64,000 nucleotides of DNA from Clytia hemisphaerica (Eukaryota; Cnidaria; Hydrozoa; Leptothecata; Clytiidae), in assembly GCA_902728285.1 (NCBI GenBank), contig CACVBU010000818.1, positions 1-64,000 on the forward strand, written 5' to 3'. Below are positions 47,918-58,792 of the stretch, piece after piece. Position 1 is the stretch's first letter; each line of letters opens with the position of its first letter. Under the pieces are notes generated by a model, which was not told the DNA's origin, searched no databases, and saw only the letters and a list, made by a program, of their open reading frames with translations. A program made the translations under genes and the position numbers.

Positions 47918-48712
47918 TGTGCCAATTTAGTATTCAAAACAAATTCAACTTTACTTTTAACAAAAGATGACCCTATTTTCTAAGGAAAAATAAATTGCAT
48001 TTCCAGCAAAGATGAGTTTGTATTTCAATAGGAAAATGACTTGCTTCACAATTAAAAGGAAAATCATTGGTACCATGTATTTGTTTGTATTTTGTATGTT
48101 CCTGTATTTTGAGAGTAAAATCTTTCAGAAGAATTTTGTCTTTAAATTACTTAATGTTTTTCTAAAGATAGCCATTATTTTGTTTTGTATCTTCCAAGAA
48201 AAAAGGCTTAAGTCCAAATATTAAAATATTTCCAAACCATAAATTAGATGTCCTGTATTTTTAGAGGAAAATTTCTCAGAAAAACAATATGATCAAATTA
48301 AAAAAAGTTCTTTACTTGAGAAGGAAAGTCTTCTATATATAATTGATACTCCTTTGAAGAATTACTCGTATTTTAAAAGGAAAATCATTCATTCAGTATA
48401 TCAAAGATGTTTTGAATAAAATAAAACCATTTGTTTCTTATTTCAAAAACACATGTTATATTAAGTCATTATTATCAATAATGCGTACATAAATTCTGTA
48501 TTTCAAAATTGTACCGTACAAATACAAGACCGCATTCTAAAAAAAAGGGTCTGGTAAAGGGAGATATCTTATTCCAAAATTTATTCTCAGGAATATTTTC
48601 TTTTTTCCTCTCAATACTCGCAAAAGTTGTCAAAAGAATGTTTTAATATTTTAATGACCCTTCGAATCATTTTTGAAGAGTCAAATGTTTTGATGTTGAT
48701 TTCACCGACATA

Positions 48713-49075
48713 CTTTAATGGAATAAAATTTCGCGGGGATTAGATTTCGCGGTTGGGCCTATCCGCGAAATTCAAAAATTTCGCTGAGCCTTAATTTCGC
48801 GGGTGGCACTATTGGGTAGCAGTATTTTCACGATTTTGTATCTTTATACTGTCAAATCATGCATATTGGTTGTTGAAATACACATTATTTGCGCTTTTAT
48901 GATGCAAGTAGCCATTCAAAAAGTATTTATTTGACATATGTTGAGTTTTGTTTAGAAATATTTTGCGGATGATGCCCTTCCAAATTTCTATTGGGACTTA
49001 ATTTTGCGAATTTTCGCGGATGACACCAAAATCCTCTCGAAATTTAATCCCCGCGAAAGTTTATCCCATTTAAAG
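48713..49075. mobile_element. TA-flanked TIR element with TTTCGCGG repeats
   Basis: Left CTTTAATGGAATAAAATTTC and right GAAAGTTTATCCCATTTAAA, with TA at 48711-48712 and 49076-49077. Interior words TTTCGCGG and GCGGATGA repeat. A half copy is at 42400-42530. Confidence 0.75.
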
Positions 49076-49369
49076 TACAGGAAAGTGACAAAAACGAAGA
49101 GACACAAATGGAGAGGCAAAAGTTTGTTGATATTTTTCAAGTTGACAATAAACCAGTTATCACACTTTACTCATACAATATTGGATATATTTTTCTCGTT
49201 CAAAGTTTTTTATATTTTCCTCCCATAAAGGAAAATATGACAAAAATATTGTACTCTGTACCGTGCGATGACTAATACGTATTTTTTGAGGAAAAGATTG
49301 TAATTTCTAAGGAAGAAGATATTTCCAAATGGAAAAAAATCATTGGTTCTTAAAGAAATAAAGCTAAAT

Positions 49370-51330
49370 GTTCAGCATCGCAAAGGAAGATCATTTGCCT
49401 CCTATTTTCCAAGGAAGAAGATTTATAATAATACTTATATTCCAAAGAAAAATAAATGTTAAAAAGAAAATTCTTTTGACCAGATTTTCTGAAGAAAATG
49501 ACTTTATTTTATATTTTCAAATCACATGTTCTGTATTTTCTCAGGAATATGACTTGTTCTGTAATTTCTAAGGAAAACGACTTGTTCTGTAATTTCTAAG
49601 GAAAACGACTTGTTCCGTATTTTCTAAAGAAAAACAACTTGTTCTGTAATTTCTAAGGAAAACGACTTGTTCCGTATTTTCTAAAGAAAAACAACTTGTT
49701 CTGTAATTTCTAAGGAAAACGACTTGTTCCGTATTTTCTAAAGAAAAACAACTTGTTCTGTAATTTCTAAGGAAAACGACTTGTTCTGTATTTTCTAAAG
49801 AAAAAAACTTGTTCCGTATTTTCTAAGGAAAACGACTATTTCCTTATTTTCTAAGGAAAGCGACTTGTTTCGTAATTTCTAAGGAAAACGACTTGTTCTG
49901 TATTTTCTAAAGAAAAAAACTTGTTCCGTATTTTCTAAGGAAAACGACTTGTTCCGTATTTTCAAAGGAAAACGTCTTGTTCAGTATTTTCAAAGGAAAA
50001 CGACTTGTTCCGTATTTTTTAAGGAAAATGACTTGTTTCGTATTTTCTAAGGAAAACGACTATTTCCTTATTTTCTAAGGGAGTGACTTGTTTCGTATTT
50101 TTTAAGGAAAATTATTTGTTCCATATTTTCAAAGGAAAACGACTTTTTCTGTATTTTCTAAGAAAAACGACTTGTTTCACATTTTTTAAGGAAAATGACT
50201 TGTTTCATATTTTCAAAGGAAAATAACTTGTTCTGTATTTTCTAAGGAAAATGACTTGTTCCGTATTTTCTAAGGAAAACGACTATTTCCTTATTTTCTA
50301 AGGAAAGCGACTTGTTTCGTAATTTCTAAGGAAAACGACTTGTTCTGTATTTTCTAAAGAAAAAAACTTGTTCCGTATTTTCTAAGGAAAACGACTTGTT
50401 CCGTATTTTCAAAGGAAAACGACTTGTTCAGTATTTTCAAAGGAAAACGACTTGTTCCGTATTTTTTAAGGAAAATGACTTGTTTCGTATTTTCTAAGGA
50501 AAACGACTATTTCCTTATTTTCTAAGGGAGTGACTTGTTTCGTATTTTTTAAGGAAAATTATTTGTTCCATATTTTCAAAGGAAAACGACTTTTTCTGTA
50601 TTTTCTAAGGAAAACGACTTGTTTCACATTTTTTAAGGAAAATGACTTGTTTCATATTTTCAAAGGAAAATAACTTGTTCTGTATTTTCTAAGGAAAATG
50701 ACTTGTTCCTTATTTTCTAAGGAAAACGACTATTTCCTTATTTTCTAAGGAAAGCGACTTGTTTCGTAATTTTTAAGGAAAATTACTTGTTCCATATTTT
50801 CAAAGGAAAACACCTTTTCCCGCATTTTCTAAGGAAAACGACTTGTTCTGTATTTTATAAGGAAAATGACTTGTTCTGTTTTTTCTAAGGAAAATGACTT
50901 GTTCCGTATTTTCTAAGAAAAACGACTTGTTCCGTATTTTCAAAGGAAAACAACTTGTTCAGTATTTTCAAAGGAAAACGACTTGTTCCGTATTTTCTAA
51001 GGAGAATGACTTGTTCTGTATTTTCTAAGGAGAATGACTTGTTCCGTACTTTCTAAGGAAAACGACTATGTCCTTTCTTTCTAAGAAAAGCGACTTGTTT
51101 CGTATGTTTTAAGGAAAATTATTTGTTCCATATTTTCAAAGGAAAACGACTTTTTCCGTATTTTCTAAGGAAAACAACTTGTTTCGTATTTTTTAAGGAA
51201 AATGACTTGTTCCATATTTTCAAAGGAAAATAACTTGTTCTGTATTTTCTAAGGAACATGACTTGTGCCATATTTTTTAAGGAAAAAACTTTATTCCGTA
51301 TTTTTCAAAGGAAAAATTTATTTTCCAGGA
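49370..51330. repeat. 28-29 bp minisatellite, about 2 kb core
   Basis: About 65-70 tandem copies of a unit like CTTGTTCCGTATTTTCTAAG followed by GAAAACGA. Each unit contains an imperfect palindrome TTTTCTAAGGAAAA. Higher-order repeats are visible: a 57-bp dimer repeated three times at about 49565-49790, and a block of about 444 bp at 49805-50245 repeated at 50250-50690. No extended reading frame. Confidence 0.95.
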
Positions 51331-52284
51331 AGAGATATTTTTAAGGAGGAAATCATTTTTTCAAGGAAAAAAAGAAATCGTATTTTCTAAGGGCAGCCCT
51401 ATTCTAATCATTGGAATTAATTTTTTTCTCATCATTCACCAATTTTAGCTTTCCACTCTCCCAAAGCTCTCAAAATCAAGGGAAAGGAGAAACACTGTCA
51501 TTCTTCTAATTTAATTCAAGGAAAAATACTTGTTCCCTTTCAAAGGAAATCGCTTTATTTTTTTTGGAAAGGAATGAGATTTTAGGATATCTGAAAAGAT
51601 AAGGAAATATTTGGACTTGGAAATATTTTCTTTCCACTAAATAAGGAAAAAATAAATTAGAGGCTTTAATTTGAGGTTTGAAATAAATACTTGAATATTT
51701 TGTAAAAGACTTGAAATAATATATTTGTTCTTAGAACTTTTTTAAAATCTTATCTTCTTTTATTCTAACGTGTACGATACTTCTTTATAAAATGTTTTAT
51801 TGTCTTTATAAATGTTTGTTTAAACTTGCTTATGTTTTGCATATTTTCCAACTAAATCCTTCTTGTATTTCTGCATATAATTCGATACAACAAATTGAAA
51901 GGTAAAAAGGTCTATTAATAGAGAGAGAGAGACAAATCAACCTTCTAATAAACAGAACAGTCAATTAGTCACACTGGCGTCCCACGGAATTGCGTATAAG
52001 ATTAATGCTTCAAAAGCGCTTTTTCTTTTACTTCCGGGAGCAAAAGAATGGGTTGCAAAACTTCTAAATAGATTTATGTAAAAAATTAACCAGGGCTTTT
52101 AAATGAAATCAACATTAAAAAACTTACTAGAAATTACCAAAATTTTGAGCCATAGATGAAAAGATTTGAACCAAGCTAATCCGAAAACTAATTTGAAGAA
52201 AAACTTTCCAAGAAAAAGATTTACTGGGGAGAAGACTTAGACACCCACCCAGTTCCGCTACTGTAACAGCAATTTCAAGGAAAT
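51331..52284. other. Fading edge of the minisatellite, then AT-rich DNA
   Basis: Diverged TAAGGAAA words persist to about 51660. A GA dinucleotide tract (GAGAGAGAGAGA) lies at 51921-51932. No gene recognised. Confidence 0.4.
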
Positions 52285-54699
52285 TTATACGGCATACCTG
52301 AAAATAAAAACAAAAAGATTATCACTTTTGCATAAATTACACTACCTTAAAAATTTATACGTAACAAAAGCGAATCTAGGCTGTCCTAAAATTTTTTCTC
52401 TCGCAGACTTCAGGGAGATCGAAAGTGATTGATATTCTTCAAAGGAAGAACATGCCAAAAAACCCTTTGACAAAAAGGTGGCTTGTGAGCTTGGGAATGG
52501 ATCCTGCAAAAATGAAAAAAAATTGACAAGGCGTTTTTTTGTCAAACCCATAAACTCTAATTTTTCTCTTCCCTCAAGATAAAAAGGTTACATGTTTGGG
52601 AATCGAGGAAAAAATCAGCAAAAAGCTGGTGTTTCTCGTAAATCCAAGAATTGCAAATAAGATCCTCACTGCTGTTTGCTGGCTGTTGCACAATGTATTT
52701 GTCATTTTATTTTGTTTGAAGCAATAAATTTTTATTTTATTGCCTTGGTATGTTGACTTGATTCAGGTAGCTCTGATCCTTTTTCCAAATACACCCTGTA
52801 GATAAATGATGTTGTTTTTCCGAAGAATTGATTTCCTAGTGTAGTGTGACTAACTGGCAGGCTATCCTAGACAGCTTTCACATCCTTAGGACACAGTTAT
52901 CACACTAGGAAATCAAACTTTTGAAAAAAAAACATCAGTCATTTAAATGATGAATTTGCAACAACAAGGATGAGAGTTGACTGAATCAAGAAGATCCCAA
53001 GACAATTAATAAAAAGATGAAAACTTGAAATGAAATAAAATGACCAATTGCTAATGTGCAGCGACCAGGTAATCAACCAACCAAATTTTTTTATTTAATT
53101 CCTGAGATGGTACTTCATAATTATTCCTCTCTGACCACTAAGCAAAGAACAACAGTTTCAACCCTTCTATCAATTTCAGCTGATAAAAAGGGTGTTGAAA
53201 TTAGAGGAGGGATATGTCGTCAACATTAGACCAAGTTACGATCAGACGGTACACTTTAAAGTAAAAATAATTTTGCTATTAAAAATTGGTCAGTGTTTGA
53301 GACCAGGCGAAAATTCTGGGAAATAGCCTTTACGCAATAAGTTTGGTGTCTTCTCCCCCGTTGATCTATTTTTCTTGGGAAGTTGTTCTTCAAATATTAG
53401 TTTTCAAGGTTGACACGGGTGAAATTTGTTCATCTATATGGCTCAAAATCTAGGTAATTTCTCATAGTTTCTAAAAAGTGCCGGTTTATTTTTCTATAAA
53501 ATCCCTTCAGAAGCTTTTAAGGCGCATTCTTTTGCTTGCAAGTCAACAAGTACATAAAAGCGATCTAGCGCTTTCACAACATTAATCTTTGATACGCAAT
53601 TCTGCGAGACGCTAGTGTGAATAACTGTTTCTGACTTTCAACTTTCTGAGTAACGTGCAGAAATATTTGAGTAAAGGCTATGAAAGTTATATATAGCTAT
53701 ACCCCACAATTATTATGAGTAACCCAATACCGTGAGATTGGGTATAACTTACATCAGTGGAGGCTAACATGCACCCCTGGCTGGTCATTACCTTAACTTG
53801 GTCTAATGTTTGTTGACATCCCTCCTTTAATTCCGACACCCTTTTTATCAGCTGAAATTGATAGAAAGGTTGAAACTGTTTTTCTTGGCTTGGTGGTCAC
53901 AGAGGAATAATCTTTTTTCAATCAGTGATTCAAGCTTTCATATTATTCCTGTCTCTAAAGAAGGGTGTCGGAATTAGACGAGGGATGCCGACATTAGACC
54001 AACTTACGCTTACGGTAAAATACAAAGTTAAATCAAAACAAAATGGTAGAGTAGAGCTGTGATCGGAGATGCGTAGATCATTTGTTTTGAAACTTTGCTG
54101 CTTTGATTGGTCAGTCATTTGACGGCTATGCAAGTTTCCCTCCACTGATCTGTGATCTGATGCAAGTTACTCGACTTCACGGTAGAATCTAATTCTAGCT
54201 GAACGTTTTCTTTTTGATAGTTTCTCAATGAAGTCCAGTGAGGTAGACGGTCACCATCTGTATTTTCAAGAAAAAAACAGCAGAATTCCAGATATAACAA
54301 ATGACAAAATATTGACTTGCTTAGAAATATTTCCTACTTCTGACTTCCTCGTGCTTTCCCACAACACAACCACAACAAGATCTTTTTTAAACGCGCCATA
54401 AAAAAAACCGGGGAAATTATATCGGTTAGTATCGGGATCGGGCGGGATTTTGGCGGGCAGGCGGTGGTGTTAGGGTTGTCAATCATATTATCGCATCGGC
54501 GAGTACCGTGAGTATCACAGCGCGAATAAATATTTTCTCTTTGAAAACTTGACCTCTGATACTCAGGGTAATCGGCGAGGCCTCGTCCAATATCTTTTCT
54601 TGCACGCCCATTATTTTGCATATTGGATTCGACTTTGTCCAATAACTGCTTAATATACCACTTTATAGCATGGTGACACGAGGTCATAAACAGCTCCAC
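52285..54699 (-). CDS. Possible multi-exon gene of unknown function (low confidence)
   Basis: The best-supported part is the 3' end. Exon 52503-52346 lies between acceptor TTTTTGCAG and donor GTAGTG (FPSSQATFLSKGFLACSSFE ... GQPRFAFVTYKFL), joined in phase to exon 52297-52285 (RYAV, stop). Exon 54257 to about 54130 follows acceptor AAAATACAG and reads GDRLPHWTSLRNYQKENVQL. A long frame at 54699-54334 starts with MELFMTSCHHAIKWYIKQ but is interrupted by a 67-bp transposon relic, so it cannot all be coding. Links between these exons are not established. I recognise no family. Confidence 0.35.
53119..53240. mobile_element. MITE family A, half copy
   Basis: The left half of the 17657-17870 family in inverted orientation, ending ACATTAGACCAAGTTACG at about 53240. 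Confidence 0.75.
53791..54015. mobile_element. MITE family A, copy 2, TA-flanked
   Basis: CCTTAACTTGGTCTAATG to CATTAGACCAACTTACGCTT and ACGG, with TA at 53789-53790 and 54016-54017. Same interior as 17657-17870 (GCTGAAATTGATAGAAAGGT). Confidence 0.85.
54504..54570. mobile_element. Internally deleted TIR element, 67 bp, 9-bp target duplication
   Basis: TACCGTGAGTATCACAGCGC at the left and CTCTGATACTCAGGGTA at the right. ATCGGCGAG is present on both sides (54495-54503 and 54571-54579). It matches only the two ends of the 716-bp element at 55033-55748. Confidence 0.9.
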
Positions 54700-55032
54700 C
54701 TCTAGTCAGTCTAGTGGCAACTTTTTTGTGATTATAGTCCATCCACTATCCTTTTTACAAAAAATTTGCTACCTTCTCTCAACCACTTACAACTGCTATT
54801 TTTTCTTTATTATAGAGTAGAATTTGATCCAAAGGCAAATGGACTAAACCAATCTGGAGTCCCTTTCCCTAATTTCACATCACAAAACACTCTTTTAGCC
54901 ACAATAGCAGACCTATAAATTAGCACCAATTTTTAACAACATTTCTTTGTTAAAAGGTTTACCTAAACTTTGCAGGTTGCCTTTATTGTTGATTTGCCTC
55001 CCCAATCTTGGTCAAACAACCATGCTATTGCC

Positions 55033-55748
55033 TACCGTGAGTATCACAGCGCGAATAAATTCGAGCTGTGAAGACAAAGTTTTTTTTTAATACAAGATCT
55101 TGTAGAAAAACGCTCGCAAAGTAGATATATTTCACATTTTGGATTCGTTTGGCTTAGAGGAGGTTGCGGATCATGTTTGATTTGCTTTTTCAGAAAAATT
55201 GTGAGAAATGAAAGGCGGAACGATTATGTCAGTAGGGAACTTTGCGATAGCTTGCTAACTCAACAAGATTTTCCTTGCGACTGTACCTAACTGACAACCG
55301 GGTCAGATCAGTGACAGAGTGAGGGCAATTTTTCAGTCCCTTTTGATAACATTTTCATACTTATGATAAAGACAAAAGACCCCGAGATACCAGGCTCTTT
55401 TAAACCACAAACGAGAAAACCTTTTTATCGTTTTATACTCCTTCTCTTCATAAAAAATATCTCCAGATTATCTTTCAATATATAACAATAAAAACTTTTT
55501 TAATCAGTTTGATCATCACGTCCCTATCTCACTTTATTTTTTTCACTCGAAATTCTTTTGTTTTGATTCGATTTCTGTGTTATTTTTCTTTCTTTCGTGA
55601 CGTAATTGTGTTCTGCGTTTTAAAAACAAAATTCGATTGACAATTTTCGAACGTTTTGCAATGCAGCGCCTTCCGATTGGAAACCCCAACCTCGTCCTCA
55701 GAGGTTAATATTTTCGCTTTGAAAACTTGACCTCTGATACTCAGGGTA
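55033..55748. mobile_element. TIR element, 716 bp, 9-bp target duplication
   Basis: Same termini as 54504-54570. GCTATTGCC flanks both sides (55024-55032 and 55749-55757). The interior is AT-rich and non-coding. A 9-bp duplication is typical of Mutator-like elements, but no transposase is present to confirm the class. Confidence 0.9.
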
Positions 55749-56221
55749 GCTATTGCCCTTTTCTCAAAGGAAGGTGATGGGATAGGAACTGCCTAATTCT
55801 CAAATTAGATAGTGTTAAAAGTTAAATTTTCTTTGGTTGGCACAAACCATAATTGCACTTGAAAATTAGTTCGTTCGTCTGATATACTGAGCTAATAACA
55901 GTTGAAAATAAAATTTTCAACTGGGCGTATATCCCTTACTCCTTATTTCATCAACAATTCTTGCAGTTGAAATTCCTTTCCTCACGAAATAGGCCCAAGA
56001 TGAAATGTAAAAATTTTCGGTAACGGTATTTGGAGTTAATTGTGTCCGGTATTTCGGGAAAAAATTTCCGGTATTTCGTACTAGCCCCCTTCTAGCGAAA
56101 AAGTTTTTATAGATATGTAGGAAGTATAACTATAGAGGTCTGCGATTAAGACTAAGGTTACCATGTGGAGTTACCCCATCGCGAACCAGACAGGGGCGCT
56201 AAACATCAATAGCGCAAAGGT

Positions 56222-57195
56222 ATCCCCCCTGGTTAATTCCTACTCAGTGAATTCTGGTGAATTCCCACCTGGAAAATTCAAACCTGGAAAATCCCCCCTT
56301 GAATTCCCATATATTTTTGCTTCAAAATTTGCTTAAAAACACCAATTATATTTTGTTTATTAACTGAAGCTACGAGATAAAATTTGTTTTACAATCTTGT
56401 AAATATATTGAGAATTTTGTTTAATTCCTCCTTTTTAGCAATTTAAAGTTCGGGCGAGAAAGTCGGGGTTAATTGTTTGGGTTAATTGATAAATTTATTC
56501 GACTATTTCAATTTGGGAGAGGCTTATTGTGGAAGTCTATATTGTGAGCCTAAGTGGAACAATTTTGAAATTTTAGATCCTCAGATGCTAAGGTCTAACT
56601 CGTAAGTCTAGCGTTAAAACTCAGAGTTAGAACTTTACCCTTCCAACCTAATTTAGAGCACTTCCAAATCGTTTGTAGTTATAAGATTTTGTGGGAATTT
56701 CCCTTTTTTCTCTAATATTATGACTTTGATTGTAGAAGAGACTCTCAACGTACAAAAACTTACAACAATAACAAATATTCGCTCGTCACGTTTATCTCAG
56801 AGTGCCTTTTGGTCTTTTCATTTCGTTTTCATTAAAGTATTGAATTAAGAAAAATAGATCCAAAGCATAATACCGGGTGCACCAAAAATGATTTTTTGAA
56901 ATTCCGACATTGAAAAAAAGTCAGTTTCTTTCGAACAAATTTTTCAAATTTAATGTATGATAGCTCAAAATTCAAGTTAGAGCAACCTCTATACAATAAA
57001 AAAATAACGAACAAAAAATTTAAATCCTGAAGCTCATGATATCTCGACAAACCTGTATACTTTTTTTGGTGCCTCCTGTATAGCAAAAATATATGGGAAG
57101 CCACCAGAGGGGATTTACTGGGTAGGAATTTCTGGATGTGAATTTACTGGGTGAGAATTCACAGGGAAAGGAATTCACTAGAGGGGGTTTTCCAG
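56222..57195. mobile_element. GAATTC-rich inverted-repeat element
   Basis: The left arm 56226-56325 (repeats of TGAATTC and CCTGGAAAA) pairs loosely with the right arm 57085-57190 (GAATTCAC, TTTTCCAGG). Shared ATATTTTTGC words sit at the inner ends of the arms. Confidence 0.45.
56873..57078. mobile_element. Solo short element of the CCGGGTGCACC family, TA-flanked
   Basis: CCGGGTGCACCAAAAATG at the left and TTTTTTTGGTGCCTCCTG at the right, TA on each side. Matches the arms of 1774-3666 over about 190 bp in inverted orientation relative to the left arm. Confidence 0.75.
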
Positions 57196-58792
57196 GAATC
57201 GAAAAATTTTGATCAAACCCAGGGTAGCCAGAGATCTGATTAGCAAATACCAAACCATAGTCCCGCTTTTCCCTTCTTTACTTACCGAAAATCGAGGCTG
57301 AATGTAAGATTAATGTATGACAATTAAATATGTTGTCTATTTTGGAGTAGGAAATACCATTACAGATTTTAGCTATCGGAGCGGAACGAAAGTGACTTTC
57401 ATGAATTGCAATGATATACTGACGAATTACAAGCTCTTCATCACAGATTTTTTTCTATGTATTTTTCATAAAATGTGTCATAGACTTTTTTTATTGCTAA
57501 AATTCAGCACGAGAAAGTTTATCGCAGATCGCAGCTTGTAGTTAAGGAAGGTCTATGATGTGAAATTCACAGTAGGTGTTATCTACCCATTTAGGAAGCT
57601 TAGGATCCAAGGACCGCTTCTAAATGGTCCGACAAGGTTATGAATATAGCTTAGAAACAATTATACCCCACCCAAATCAAAATATCCGATTAGATAAAGT
57701 AGAAAACACTCTCGCCCGAACCTTAAGTTCAGCAAAAAATACCACGAAATACCAGCATATTGTGACTGCAGTTCAAAGTCAGTTCAAATGATGTTTAAAA
57801 AACAGTTTCAAACTTTTAAATTGTTGCCATTAGATTCGATTCGTTGCGCTCCTTAAAAAATTTAGTAAAGCTGTCAATAAAGAAAACCGGTCAGCAAAGG
57901 TCAAGAAAACTGTTTTCGGTCTGCTCAATACTGTCCTTAGGGTGGGAATTCGAACTCGAAGGATTGACCAACGAATTGATTGATAGAGGCCCCTCAAGCG
58001 GTCTGCGTGATTTGGACTTTTTTTCGTGATTGCGCCGTGATCAGAGGTTAAAATATGATCGTTATTTGAAACACTTTTGAACCGTGTGTGTGATTTAGAC
58101 TTCTTTCAAAGGATGCGTAATTATCCAAGTTTTTTTGCTGATTCGCTTTGATCGTGATTGAAGACAAAAAATTGTGTGGTATCGTAATTGGAGTTACCGC
58201 TGGTGGAACCTCATTAATAAGATCTATAAATTGTAAACATGTAGGATTGTGCCACAGAGATAGCAGGCTCGGATACAGAGGGAGGCTATAACCAATGGAG
58301 GAGAGTGCACTTTATTATAGTATTACCTTATATGGAAACTAATTACTCTCCATGAATAAGATAGCCTACCTCCTGTATCCAACCCTGGATAGATCAGCAA
58401 ACGTGAGAAATTATTGAACTATGATTATTTGGTTACGTAACAGAATTTGACAAAACATTCTTTTGAAACATGACTTAAACATGACATAAAGCTTGCCATT
58501 AAGCTATTGTTTACATCCTTACTTGGCATTATCACTAATCAATGGAGAGGATATTAATATTTTGATGAGATGAAAATTGTTTCCTGTTCTCTTAATTACA
58601 ACTAGTCAAATGACCATGGGACAAACTTACCAAAATAATTGGCTATGGGGCTTTTGAATTAAATCTAAGAGCAAGTGAAACCATGCCAAGTGTATTTTTA
58701 TCTGCAAAAACCCTCATTAGTTTGCTTTTCAATTTGTAACAGAAACACTTAAACTACTGCAGTCTTATCATTCAGTACAGTACAGAGTGAAC
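57196..58792. other. No convincing gene
   Basis: Open frames at 57317-57541 and 57844-58029 lack motifs and splice context. A repeat of CTCCATTGG-type palindromic text occurs near 58290-58360. The region contains the promoter side of the GDPD-like gene; no TATA box was identified. Confidence 0.35.

Larger units (their letters stand above)
47185..49369. repeat. Degenerate outer part of the TTTTCTAAGGAAAA minisatellite
   Basis: Diverged units such as TTTTCAAGGAAAATGACTT recur every 30-80 bp with lower identity than the core array, so this looks older. Two TIR elements are inserted (47754-47917 and 48713-49075). It begins about 90 bp upstream of the WDR90 start codon. Confidence 0.65.

Noticed and set aside
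49370..51330. CRISPR-like array or coding tandem repeat
   Set aside because: Units are contiguous without unique spacers, 28-29 bp is not a multiple of three, and stops occur in all frames; a eukaryotic minisatellite explains it.
54334..54699. Continuous minus-strand frame of 121 codons as a single protein
   Set aside because: The frame exists only because a 67-bp element plus 9-bp duplication inserted there; the original sequence would be in another frame. Only its first part is kept as a low-confidence exon.
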